Positions 56,006 to 64,000 of a stretch of DNA of 64,000 bases are shown in pieces; the stretch's first letter is position 1, and each line of letters opens with the position of its first letter. Both the position numbers and the translations under genes were made by a program. The DNA is from Serratia sp. AKBS12 (GTDB taxonomy: Bacteria; Pseudomonadota; Gammaproteobacteria; Enterobacterales; Enterobacteriaceae): NCBI RefSeq assembly GCF_024793895.1, contig NZ_JANUSB010000002.1, forward strand, positions 372,001 through 436,000, read 5' to 3'. The notes below the pieces were generated by a model that was not told the origin of the DNA, did no database searches, and was given only the letters and a program-made list of their open reading frames with translations.

Positions 56006-58990
56006 ATGATTGATAACGTATTGGATGCTTTTATCCAACAGGTTTCCCTTTCCCCAAATAACCCGGCAATTATTGATAAAGATAATAATATTAGCTATCA
56101 ACAATTAGACCAATACAGCAATCAACTGTGTGCACTGCTGCAACAGCGCGGCGTTGGCCCACAGAGCTACGTCCCGCTGTTGGCACAGCGCACCCCGCAG
56201 CTTATCATCGGCATATTGGCGATTGCCAAGGCGGGCGCTGCCTATATCCCCATCGACGCCGGTTACCCGCCAGCCAGAATAAGTGCCATCGTGGAACAGA
56301 GTGGTTCGCCGTTAATTCTTACCAGCAATAAATCAATTAACAACCTTATTAATTCCCCCAATATGGAAATAGTTGCAATTGATGATATTTCAAATAGTGA
56401 GCCATTAAATCATCAGCCTTTGCCTCTATCTGCCAACGCGGCGGCGTACGTTATTTTTACCTCCGGTACCACCGGGGCGCCAAAAGGCGTGATAATCGAG
56501 CATCATTCGCTGTGGAACCTCATACAATGGCACAATCAGCAATTCGGCATGAACGCCGATTGCCGATCAACGTTAATTGCCGGCGTCGGCTTTGATATCG
56601 CCCAATGGGAAATCTGGTCGGCGCTGACCAGCGGCGCCACCCTGTATTTACCGCCAGAAGACAGCCGATTGCAGCCCACGGCGCTGCTGGAATTTTTTGC
56701 CGCCAGCGGCCTGACGCACGCTTTTGTGCCCACGGTACTGGTACCCGAGGTGGTCAGCGCACCGCAACCCGCCAATTTGACGCTGCGCTATATGTTCACC
56801 GGAGGAGAAAAGCTGCCGCCGGTTGATTTGACCTCTCTGCGCTGCCCGCTGATAGATTATTATGGCCCGACCGAAGCCACGATTTTCGTCACCTGGAACC
56901 CGGTGGACAGCGCAACGCTGAACCCGCCGTCAACCATCGGCCGCCCGCTTGCCGACACGGAAATATTCATTCTTGATCAACAGCAGCAACCGGTGCACGG
57001 TGAACAGGCCGGCGAGCTGTACATCAGCGGCCGCTGCCTGGCACGCGGTTATCACAATAACCCGCGCGTTACCGCCGAAAAGTTCCTGCAACTGCCGCAG
57101 TTTGGCGGCAAACGCCTGTATCGCAGCGGCGATCGCGCCCGCTGGCTTGCCGATGGCCGCATTCAATTTCTCGGCCGCCTGGACGATCAGATCAAAATCC
57201 GCGGCAACCGGGTCGAGCTGGGCGAGATAGAAAACGTGATGCGCCAGGTTCCCGGCGTTAAAGCGGCGGTAGCGGTGGTCACCACGCCCGAAAACGCCGT
57301 AGACAAGAAGATCATCGCGTTTCTGGTGCCGGTTGAAGGCTCATCGGCACTACTCGACGCCGTCAAGTCACGGCTAAAACAGACGCTACCCTCTTATTTT
57401 TTGCCGGCGGACTATGTGCTGCTGGAGCAGCTACCGATCAACGCCAACGGTAAAACGGATAAAACCGCCCTGTTGGCGAGCTATGTTCCGCAGCGACCTA
57501 CCGCCAACGGCGACAGATTGGATGCACAGCAAGAGAAGATCGCCGACATTTGGCGCGAACTGCTGGGGGTGACGCAGGTTGGCGCACATGACAATTTTTT
57601 CGACATTGGCGGCCACTCGCTGTTGGCAGCCAAACTGGCGACCATGCTGTCCGAACGGTTCGAGGTCAAGACCTACGTGCGCGATGTCTACGACTACCCC
57701 AACGTCGCCGCGCTGACGCAGGCCCTGGCGGAACGCACCGGCCACGCGGCACCGCGGGTCGACAGCGAGCCGGTTCGCGCGCTGCAAGACGACGTTCGCC
57801 TGCCGGATGGCCTGCATATCGATCCGCATTATGAGGCACGCCAGCTCACCGATCCGCGCGCCATTCTGTTGACCGGCGCCACCGGTTTTGTCGGCTCGCA
57901 TTTGTTGGCGGAGCTACTCGGCACCACCCAGGCGGATATTTACTGCCTGGTTCGCGACCGCTCGACGACGGCGGCACGGGCTCGGCTGGATGAGGTTTTA
58001 CAGCGTTATCACATCACGCTCGACGCAGAACAGCACAGCCGGCTGCATCTGGTGACGGGCAACCTGGCCGAGCCGCGTTTCGCGCTGGACGACGAGCAAT
58101 ACCAAGCGCTAAGCCGCCAGATAGACTGCATTTATCATTCCGCCAGCGCCGTGAACTTTATCCAGCCTTATTCCTACATGAAACGTGACAACGTGCAGGG
58201 ACTCAGCGAGGTGATTCGCTTTGCTGCTCACTACCGCACCAAGCCGCTGTTGCTGCTTTCCACCATTTCGGTCTACAGCTGGGGACACTTGCACACCGGC
58301 AAGCGAGTGATGCTGGAAACCGACGACATCGACCAAAACTTGCCGGCGGTGATTACCGATATCGGCTACGTGCGCAGTAAATGGGTGATGGAAAAAATTG
58401 CCGATCTGGCGGCGGCGCAGGGGTTACCGCTGATCACGTTCCGGCTGGGCTATGCCACCAGCCACAGCCAGACCGGTGTCAGCGCCAGCTACCAGTGGTG
58501 GGGGCGGCTGGTGAAGACCTGTATCAGCAGCGGCAGCGTGCCCGACCTGCATGATTTGCGTGAAGGGCTGACCACGGTGGATTACATGACGCGCGCCATC
58601 GCCCATATCAGCCGCAACCCGCAGGCGTTGGGGCACAAGTTCAACCTGATCCACGAGCACCACAACAACCTGACGCTAAAGGCATTTTTCCAATTGCTGG
58701 AGCAATATTTCGGCTACCGTTTCCGGCTGATGCCCTATCGCGACTGGCTGGCACAGTGGGAGCATGACAAGAACGCGCCACTGTATCCACTGCTCAGCCT
58801 GTTCCGAGACAACATGGTAAACGGCCAGTCAACGGTCCAGCTATATCAAGATACCTATCACTGGGATTGCAGCAACGTGAAACAGTTTCTTGCCGGCAGC
58901 GGCATTGAGGAACCGCGCTTTACCCGGCAGGAGCTGCTAAGTTACCTGCAACGTTCGATAGGCGATTTGCCGCAGTCCCAGCCGGCGTAA
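56006..58990 (+). CDS. Single-module NRPS with terminal reductase (A-T-R)
   Basis: This 994-residue protein has an adenylation domain with A3 YVIFTSGTTGAPKG (148-161), A5 DYYGPTEATI, A7 YRSGDRARW, A8 GRLDDQIKIRGNRVELGEIE and A10 LPINANGKTDK. A thiolation domain carries the pantetheine Ser in FFDIGGHSLLAA (near residue 537). An NADPH thioester reductase follows, with LLTGATGFVGSHLLAELL (near residue 620) and Tyr-x-x-x-Lys in IGYVRSKWVMEKI (near residue 787). It would activate one amino acid and release it as an aldehyde or alcohol; there is no condensation domain. By my alignment to GrsA the pocket begins D-I-W, so an alpha-amino acid is expected, identity unknown. AGGAGA supports the start at 56006. 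No phosphopantetheinyl transferase or tailoring gene is adjacent. Confidence 0.87.
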   Translation: MIDNVLDAFIQQVSLSPNNPAIIDKDNNISYQQLDQYSNQLCALLQQRGVGPQSYVPLLAQRTPQLIIGILAIAKAGAAYIPIDAGYPPARISAIVEQSGSPLILTSNKSINNLINSPNMEIVAIDDISNSEPLNHQPLPLSANAAAYVIFTSGTTGAPKGVIIEHHSLWNLIQWHNQQFGMNADCRSTLIAGVGFDIAQWEIWSALTSGATLYLPPEDSRLQPTALLEFFAASGLTHAFVPTVLVPEVVSAPQPANLTLRYMFTGGEKLPPVDLTSLRCPLIDYYGPTEATIFVTWNPVDSATLNPPSTIGRPLADTEIFILDQQQQPVHGEQAGELYISGRCLARGYHNNPRVTAEKFLQLPQFGGKRLYRSGDRARWLADGRIQFLGRLDDQIKIRGNRVELGEIENVMRQVPGVKAAVAVVTTPENAVDKKIIAFLVPVEGSSALLDAVKSRLKQTLPSYFLPADYVLLEQLPINANGKTDKTALLASYVPQRPTANGDRLDAQQEKIADIWRELLGVTQVGAHDNFFDIGGHSLLAAKLATMLSERFEVKTYVRDVYDYPNVAALTQALAERTGHAAPRVDSEPVRALQDDVRLPDGLHIDPHYEARQLTDPRAILLTGATGFVGSHLLAELLGTTQADIYCLVRDRSTTAARARLDEVLQRYHITLDAEQHSRLHLVTGNLAEPRFALDDEQYQALSRQIDCIYHSASAVNFIQPYSYMKRDNVQGLSEVIRFAAHYRTKPLLLLSTISVYSWGHLHTGKRVMLETDDIDQNLPAVITDIGYVRSKWVMEKIADLAAAQGLPLITFRLGYATSHSQTGVSASYQWWGRLVKTCISSGSVPDLHDLREGLTTVDYMTRAIAHISRNPQALGHKFNLIHEHHNNLTLKAFFQLLEQYFGYRFRLMPYRDWLAQWEHDKNAPLYPLLSLFRDNMVNGQSTVQLYQDTYHWDCSNVKQFLAGSGIEEPRFTRQELLSYLQRSIGDLPQSQPA

Positions 58991-59026
58991 CGGGAACGCG
59001 GGGGCGTGCGTAACGCCCCCGCGCGC

Positions 59027-61417
59027 TCAGCGCACCGTCAGCGCATGCAGCAGCGTTTCCAGCGGATACACCGCCGCAATCACCAGTTCGTCACGCACCT
59101 GTGCCGCCGTATCCAACTGGCGTTGCACCTGCTGCGCTTCGCTGTCGGTCAGCGGCTTGCCCTGCTGCCAGCGGTCCAGCAGCATCAGCCCAATGCCGGC
59201 CAGCGTCTCGACGTCCTGCGCCACCGGTGCCAGCTCAAGCATCAGCCGATTGCCGGCCACCGTCGGTTGCAGCGCCGCACCGTTTTGCTGCCAACGCTGC
59301 AACCGTTCACGCAGCGCCGCCTGCGCCACACGATTGTCACGATCCTTGAGCAATGCCGCCACCTGCAACGTCATGTCACGCACCGCGCTGCTTTCCGCCG
59401 GCAAGGCGTCGGCGAGGCGATTCAGCGGCTCGAACTGGTGATAGTTGCCGGCCTGGAACTTCAGGTGCTGGCGGGTGTAATACTGCGCCGGCTCTAGCGC
59501 TTCGGCGAAAATCTGCAACGGCATGATGTCAACGCCGTTGGCCAGTCGGGTGAATTCACGCGCGGTTTGCGCATGCTGCTGCAAACCCACCGACACCACC
59601 GACCAGGCATCTACCGCCGCCAGGCGTCGGTACATGTTATTTTCATCGCTCACCTCCTGCGCCGACCACAAGCGTTCCGCCACGGCAAACGTGCGCGGCC
59701 ACAGCTTGAGATCGATCAACGGCGCACGCACGTTTTCCGCCCATAGCGCCGCTTCTCCCCCGAGAATATTGGCCCGTTGCCGTTGGTCCGGCACCACCGG
59801 CATTTTACCCTGCGGGATCGCTGCCAGCCTGCTGCCGCTGGTGGGGTAACGCACGTTACCGACGCGTATGTAACCGCTCAGCGTCTGCTGCTGCAACCGC
59901 AGTACCGGACGCGTTTCGCCCATCCAGCTGTCGACGCGGAAGGTCAGCCGGTCCGGTGCCAGCCAGACGATATCCTGCAACGCCCGCCGCGATTTGCCGT
60001 TGAAATCGATAAATCCGCGCCAGCCGCTGGCCCCCTCGATCAGCGTGAAACTGCCTTCCACCGGGCTGCCCTTGAGACGTGGCATGCTGAACTGCCAGCT
60101 CTGCGCCCGTTCCCCTTCGCCCACCGCGCTATCGACCCCCAGCGGCTGCGGCAGGATTTCATTGCGGTAGTGGTAGGCGGTGCTTTGCGGCTGATCGAGA
60201 TAAAAGCCGGTCGACAAAATGCCCTGATAACCGTCCTGCGCGCTGGCACCGAGCGAGTCAGGCCCCTGCCACGACTGGATGACGATGGTGCGCGGCAGCG
60301 ACGGGTGATAAATCTCATCCCAGCCGACCATCCGCCGTTGGTGACGTTCGAGGATCTGCTCCAGTTTTTGGTTGAACCAGGCCTGCACGGCGTGGCTATC
60401 CGCCAGTTGCTGCTGTTTCATCAACGCCTGCACCGCGCGGGACTGCTGCCACTGGCTGGCGTTCACTTCGTCGCCGCCGATATGCAGGTAAGGATCGGGG
60501 AAAATCTCTGCCAGTTCGCCGATGATCGCCTCAATAAACCCGTAAACCTGTTTATTGGACGGATCCAGCGTCGGCCGATGCACGCCCCATTCACGCTGCA
60601 TCTGGTAGGGGCCTGGCGCGCTGATCAGCTGTGGATAGGCCACGGCGATACTGGAGGCGTGGCCCGGCAGATCGATTTCCGGCACCACACGGATGCCCCG
60701 CGCGGCGGCATAGGCCACCACCTGCTGCATCTGTTCGCGGGTGTAGTACTGACCGTCGCTGGCCAACTGTTGCAATTTTGGATAACGCGTCGAGGCAAAG
60801 CGCCAGCCCTGGTCGTCGGTCAAATGCCAGTGAAACACGTTGAGCTTGGCCGCCGCCATGCCGTCCAACTGGCGCAGAATATCGGCCACCGGCAAGAAAT
60901 GACGCGCAGAGTCCAGCAATACCCCACGCCATGGGAAGCGCGGCACATCGGTTACCGATACCAGCGGCAGGAAGGTGCCGTCAGCGTCGGTTTGCACTAA
61001 TTGCAGCAGGGTTTCCATGCCGCGCAACGCGCCAAAGCGGGTATTGGCGATCAGCTTCGCCCCTTGCGGCGTCACCGACAGCTGATAACTTTCGTCGCTG
61101 TCAGGCAGCGGCTGGGCAGCTACCGCGTGTTTGACGATCACCTCGATGGTCGCCGCGTCTGGCGAGGTGGCCGGAGCCAGTTGCCAGCCGGTTTGCATTT
61201 CAATGCGCTGCCGCCAGCGCGTTACCGCCTCGTCCAGATCGTCGCCCTGCACGCGGATCGCCAGACGTTGGTTCAATAGCCATTTGCCCGGCGGCTGCGC
61301 CAGCGTCACCTGCTGTGGCCACGGCATCAGCGGTAACTCGCCAGCCGGCTGTGCCAGCGCATTGAGGGAAAGTAACAAGGACAGGGCCGGTAGCGTATAA
61401 CGATGGATCTTATGCAT
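59027..61417 (-). CDS. Secreted family-20 beta-N-acetylhexosaminidase
   Basis: This 796-residue protein has a signal peptide (MHKIHRYTLPALSLLLSLNA, cleavage near LAQPA). An N-terminal GH20b-type domain and the GH20 barrel follow. The barrel has GVLLDSARHFLPVADILRQL, FHWHLTDDQGWRF and the catalytic Asp-Glu pair in YLHIGGDEVNASQWQQ (near residue 316). It removes terminal GlcNAc/GalNAc from chitobiose and glycans by substrate-assisted catalysis, in the periplasm or outside. Length and layout resemble Serratia-type chitobiases, but it is shorter than the best known one. GAGGAA precedes the ATG. It is a single gene. Confidence 0.87.
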   Translation of the reverse strand: MHKIHRYTLPALSLLLSLNALAQPAGELPLMPWPQQVTLAQPPGKWLLNQRLAIRVQGDDLDEAVTRWRQRIEMQTGWQLAPATSPDAATIEVIVKHAVAAQPLPDSDESYQLSVTPQGAKLIANTRFGALRGMETLLQLVQTDADGTFLPLVSVTDVPRFPWRGVLLDSARHFLPVADILRQLDGMAAAKLNVFHWHLTDDQGWRFASTRYPKLQQLASDGQYYTREQMQQVVAYAAARGIRVVPEIDLPGHASSIAVAYPQLISAPGPYQMQREWGVHRPTLDPSNKQVYGFIEAIIGELAEIFPDPYLHIGGDEVNASQWQQSRAVQALMKQQQLADSHAVQAWFNQKLEQILERHQRRMVGWDEIYHPSLPRTIVIQSWQGPDSLGASAQDGYQGILSTGFYLDQPQSTAYHYRNEILPQPLGVDSAVGEGERAQSWQFSMPRLKGSPVEGSFTLIEGASGWRGFIDFNGKSRRALQDIVWLAPDRLTFRVDSWMGETRPVLRLQQQTLSGYIRVGNVRYPTSGSRLAAIPQGKMPVVPDQRQRANILGGEAALWAENVRAPLIDLKLWPRTFAVAERLWSAQEVSDENNMYRRLAAVDAWSVVSVGLQQHAQTAREFTRLANGVDIMPLQIFAEALEPAQYYTRQHLKFQAGNYHQFEPLNRLADALPAESSAVRDMTLQVAALLKDRDNRVAQAALRERLQRWQQNGAALQPTVAGNRLMLELAPVAQDVETLAGIGLMLLDRWQQGKPLTDSEAQQVQRQLDTAAQVRDELVIAAVYPLETLLHALTVR

Positions 61418-61535
61418 CGGAAATTCCTCAGAGGAAAAACAGCAATAAAAACAGCCAACGCTGTAGATAAAGACCGAGCATAGTCCAGATGTCCAACCGC
61501 AACGGCAAAAAGGCGCGCCTGATCACAGCCTGTGG

Positions 61536-61555
61536 GCGGGCAGCGCCCTGCCCGC
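61536..61555. terminator. Hairpin after mgtA
   Basis: A perfect 8-bp stem (GCGGGCAG / CTGCCCGC) with a 4-base loop, 26 bases past the mgtA stop. No U run. Confidence 0.5.
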
Positions 61556-61581
61556 ACCCCCAGTCGCGCCCCGGCAGCCGG

Positions 61582-64000
61582 CTACTGCCAGCCGTAGCGG
61601 CGCACAAACCAGCCTTTCACCCCCTGAGTCAGCACCATGTAACCGGCCAGAATCAGCAGCAGCCATGGGAAATACCCTGGCGGCAGCGCCTGCAATTGCA
61701 GAAAACCGGCCAACGGCGAAAAGGTCAGGCCGATGCCGCAGGCGATCACCAGCAGGGTGGTCAGCAACAGCGGCCACGACGGGCGACTCTGTACAAAGGG
61801 AATTTTGCGCGTGCGGATCATATGCACAATCAGCGTTTGCGACAGCAGCCCTTCAATAAACCACCCCGACTGGAACAGCGTTTGCGCTTCCGGCGTATTA
61901 GCCTTGAAGATCCACCACATCAGGCAGAAGGTCAGTACGTCAAAAATAGAGCTTAATGGCCCAAAGAATGCCATAAATCGCCCCAGATCGGCGGAGTTCC
62001 AGCGTTGCGGCTGCGTAATCTGATCGTCATCGACGTTATCGAATGGAATGGCGATCTGCGAGACGTCGTACATCAGGTTCTGCACCAGCAGATGCAGCGG
62101 CAGCATCGGCAGGAACGGTAAAAAGGCGCTGGCAATCAGCACGCTGAATACGTTACCGAAGTTGGAGCTGGCGGTCATCTTGATGTATTTGAGCATATTG
62201 GCGAAGGTGCGACGCCCTTCAATCACCCCTTGCTCCAGCACCATCAGGCTCTTTTCCAGCAGTATGATGTCGGCCGCCTCTTTGGCGATATCCACCGCCG
62301 AGTCCACCGAAATGCCGATATCCGCCGCCCGCAGCGCCGGCGCATCGTTGATGCCGTCGCCCATAAAACCCACCACGTGCCCCTGTTGCCGCAGCACCTG
62401 CACAATACGTTCCTTGTGCAACGGCGTAAGCTTGGCGAATAGCGTGGTGTCTTGCGCCGCAGCCGCCAGCTGGGCGTCGCTCAGCCGTTCGATGTCGTTG
62501 CCGCACAGCACCCGTTCAGTGGCCAAACCAACGTCGCCACAGACCTTGGCCGCCACCCGCTCGTTGTCGCCGGTCAGGATCTTCACCGTAACGCCATTGC
62601 GCTTTAACGCCGCCAGCGCTGGCGCGGTGCTCTCTTTTGGCGGATCGAGGAACGCGATGTATCCCTCAAGGATCAGATCCGCTTCATCGACTACGCCGTA
62701 CTGCCGACTCTCTGCCGGCAGCGTCTTGACCGCCACGGCCACCACGCGCAGTCCCTGCTGGTTAAGATCGCTGGTGATGCGGCGAATGCGCGCCAGCAGC
62801 CCGGCGTCGAGCGGCAGGGTCTGCGCTCCCTGACGTACCTGGCTGCAAATCGCCAGCATCTCTTCCAGTGCACCCTTGCAGATCAATTGATGCTGGCCGT
62901 CATCTTGCGCCACCACCACCGACATGCGCCGGCGTTCGAAATCAAACGGAATTTCATCCACCTTGCGGTAATCACGCAACGCATCCGGCTGGCCGCTCTG
63001 CTCGCCGCAGCTCAACACCGCCACATCCAGCAGATTCTTCAGCCCGGTCTGGTAAAAACTGTTGAGCCAGGCGTAGCGCAAAACCCGATCGCTGTTGACG
63101 CCGAACACGTCGGTATGGCGCTCCAGCGCAATTTTGTCCTGCGTCAGCGTACCGGTTTTATCGGTGCAGAGGATGTTCATTGCACCGAAGTTCTGAATAG
63201 CGTCCAGACGTTTGACGATCACTTTTTGCCGCGACAGTTTCACCGCACCGCGCGCCAGCGTTGACGTGACGATCATCGGCAGCATTTCCGGCGTCAGCCC
63301 GACCGCCACCGATAGCGCAAACAGCGCCGCTTCCCACCAGTCGCCCTTGGTGTAGCCGTTGATCAGCAATACGATCGGCGTCATCACCAGCATAAAACGG
63401 ATCAACAGCCAACTGATCTTGCCGATCCCCCGCTGAAAGGCATTGGGCTCTTCCGCCTGCCCGGTGAGGCGCTGCGCCAACTGGCCAAAGTAAGTGTCAC
63501 CGCCGCTGCCGATCACCATCGCCAGCGCGGTGCCGCTCACCACGTTGGTGCCCATAAAGCACAGGTTTTGGCATTCCAGCGGATCCTGTGCCAACCGGTG
63601 TGGATCGGCGACTTTCTCCACCGGCAGCGACTCGCCGGTCAGCGCCGCCTGGCTGATAAACAGATCCTTGGCGCTGAGCAGCCGCAGATCCGCCGGGATC
63701 ATGTCGCCCGCCGCCAGCTTGATGATGTCCCCCGGCACCAGCTGCGCTATCGGCAGTTCGCGATGCTCGCTTTTACCGGTCAGCGCATCGCTGCGGATCA
63801 CCGTGGCGGTAGTGCTGACCATGGCCTTCAACGCATCGGCAGCGCGGTTGGATCGCGCCTCCTGAATAAAGTTCAGCAGCGTAGACACCAGCACCATCAG
63901 CGCAATCACCAGCGCACCGGTGAGATCCTCGGTGGCATAAGAGATCATGCCAAGCGCGGTCAGCAGCAGATTGAACGGGTTGCGATAGCAGTGCCACAGG
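61582..64000 (-). CDS. mgtA: MgtA-type Mg2+-importing P-type ATPase (5' end outside window)
   Basis: The C-terminal 805 or so residues of a P3B-type ATPase are present; the frame stays open to the window edge, where it reads LWHCYRNPFNLLLTALGMI, so about 100 N-terminal residues and the leader are missing. Visible: the actuator motif AALTGESLPVEK, the transmembrane VGLTPEMLPMIVTSTLARGA, the phosphorylation site NILCTDKTGTLTQDK, and the hinge MGDGINDAPALRAADIGISV. It imports Mg2+ at the inner membrane. Regulation (PhoPQ, mgtL leader) cannot be judged because the upstream region is absent. Confidence 0.9.
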   Translation of the reverse strand, partial: LWHCYRNPFNLLLTALGMISYATEDLTGALVIALMVLVSTLLNFIQEARSNRAADALKAMVSTTATVIRSDALTGKSEHRELPIAQLVPGDIIKLAAGDMIPADLRLLSAKDLFISQAALTGESLPVEKVADPHRLAQDPLECQNLCFMGTNVVSGTALAMVIGSGGDTYFGQLAQRLTGQAEEPNAFQRGIGKISWLLIRFMLVMTPIVLLINGYTKGDWWEAALFALSVAVGLTPEMLPMIVTSTLARGAVKLSRQKVIVKRLDAIQNFGAMNILCTDKTGTLTQDKIALERHTDVFGVNSDRVLRYAWLNSFYQTGLKNLLDVAVLSCGEQSGQPDALRDYRKVDEIPFDFERRRMSVVVAQDDGQHQLICKGALEEMLAICSQVRQGAQTLPLDAGLLARIRRITSDLNQQGLRVVAVAVKTLPAESRQYGVVDEADLILEGYIAFLDPPKESTAPALAALKRNGVTVKILTGDNERVAAKVCGDVGLATERVLCGNDIERLSDAQLAAAAQDTTLFAKLTPLHKERIVQVLRQQGHVVGFMGDGINDAPALRAADIGISVDSAVDIAKEAADIILLEKSLMVLEQGVIEGRRTFANMLKYIKMTASSNFGNVFSVLIASAFLPFLPMLPLHLLVQNLMYDVSQIAIPFDNVDDDQITQPQRWNSADLGRFMAFFGPLSSIFDVLTFCLMWWIFKANTPEAQTLFQSGWFIEGLLSQTLIVHMIRTRKIPFVQSRPSWPLLLTTLLVIACGIGLTFSPLAGFLQLQALPPGYFPWLLLILAGYMVLTQGVKGWFVRRYGWQ

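Overview
The window is chromosomal DNA of a GC-rich member of the Enterobacterales. The conserved block lptG-lptF / pepA-holC-valS / miaE / rraB / argI / pyrL-pyrB-pyrI / ridA near the right end, together with a uhp-type regulator and chitin/aminosugar functions, suggests Serratia or a close relative. The genus is an inference from gene order and protein similarity; no species marker such as 16S rRNA is present.

Layout. (1) 1-8.2 kb, minus strand: a uhpA-uhpB-uhpC signalling cassette runs directly into an afuA-afuB-afuC ABC importer, forming one apparent operon for sensing and importing phosphorylated sugars. (2) 8.5-11.7 kb, plus strand: two leader-peptide systems lie side by side. The first is a tnaC attenuation peptide before a tryptophanase gene. 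The second is a very short leader ORF with a hairpin before the topoisomerase-I inhibitor gene yjhX/topAI, whose partner yjhQ is reduced to a 40-codon remnant; yjhP follows. (3) 11.8-19 kb: an AGCS amino acid carrier, a telomere-like (GGGGTT)n tract, and a LysR-controlled operon of a split transketolase, a beta-hydroxyacid dehydrogenase and an MHS-family transporter. (4) 19.3-27 kb: a xylonate/xylooligosaccharide cluster (yagI, yagH, yagG, yagF, yagE plus a YhcH-like gene) very close to the E. coli CP4-6 cluster.

(5) 27.9-38.9 kb: a composite genomic island at tRNA-Leu leuX. Three copies of the 5' region of one integrase gene, each followed by a copy of the leuX 3' end, show that elements accumulated in tandem. 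The island is rich in DNA-restriction functions: an McrA-type HNH nuclease predicted to cut phosphorothioated DNA, an Mrr-type nuclease, and a low-GC module of a PLD-type nuclease with two adenine methyltransferases. One methyltransferase is an EcoRI-type enzyme fused to a RelB/DinJ-like ribbon-helix-helix domain, and a perfect 20-bp palindrome overlaps its ribosome-binding site. I regard this module as the strongest candidate for a poorly described system.

(6) 39.4-42.5 kb: a DeoR regulator, a D-erythronate dehydrogenase and a GntP-type permease, without the kinase and isomerase genes of the usual four-carbon acid pathway. (7) 42.6-55.8 kb: the housekeeping block, with ARG boxes before argI and the pyrL attenuator before pyrBI. 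(8) 56-64 kb: a one-module NRPS (adenylation, thiolation, thioester reductase), a secreted family-20 hexosaminidase, and an MgtA-type P-type ATPase cut by the window end.
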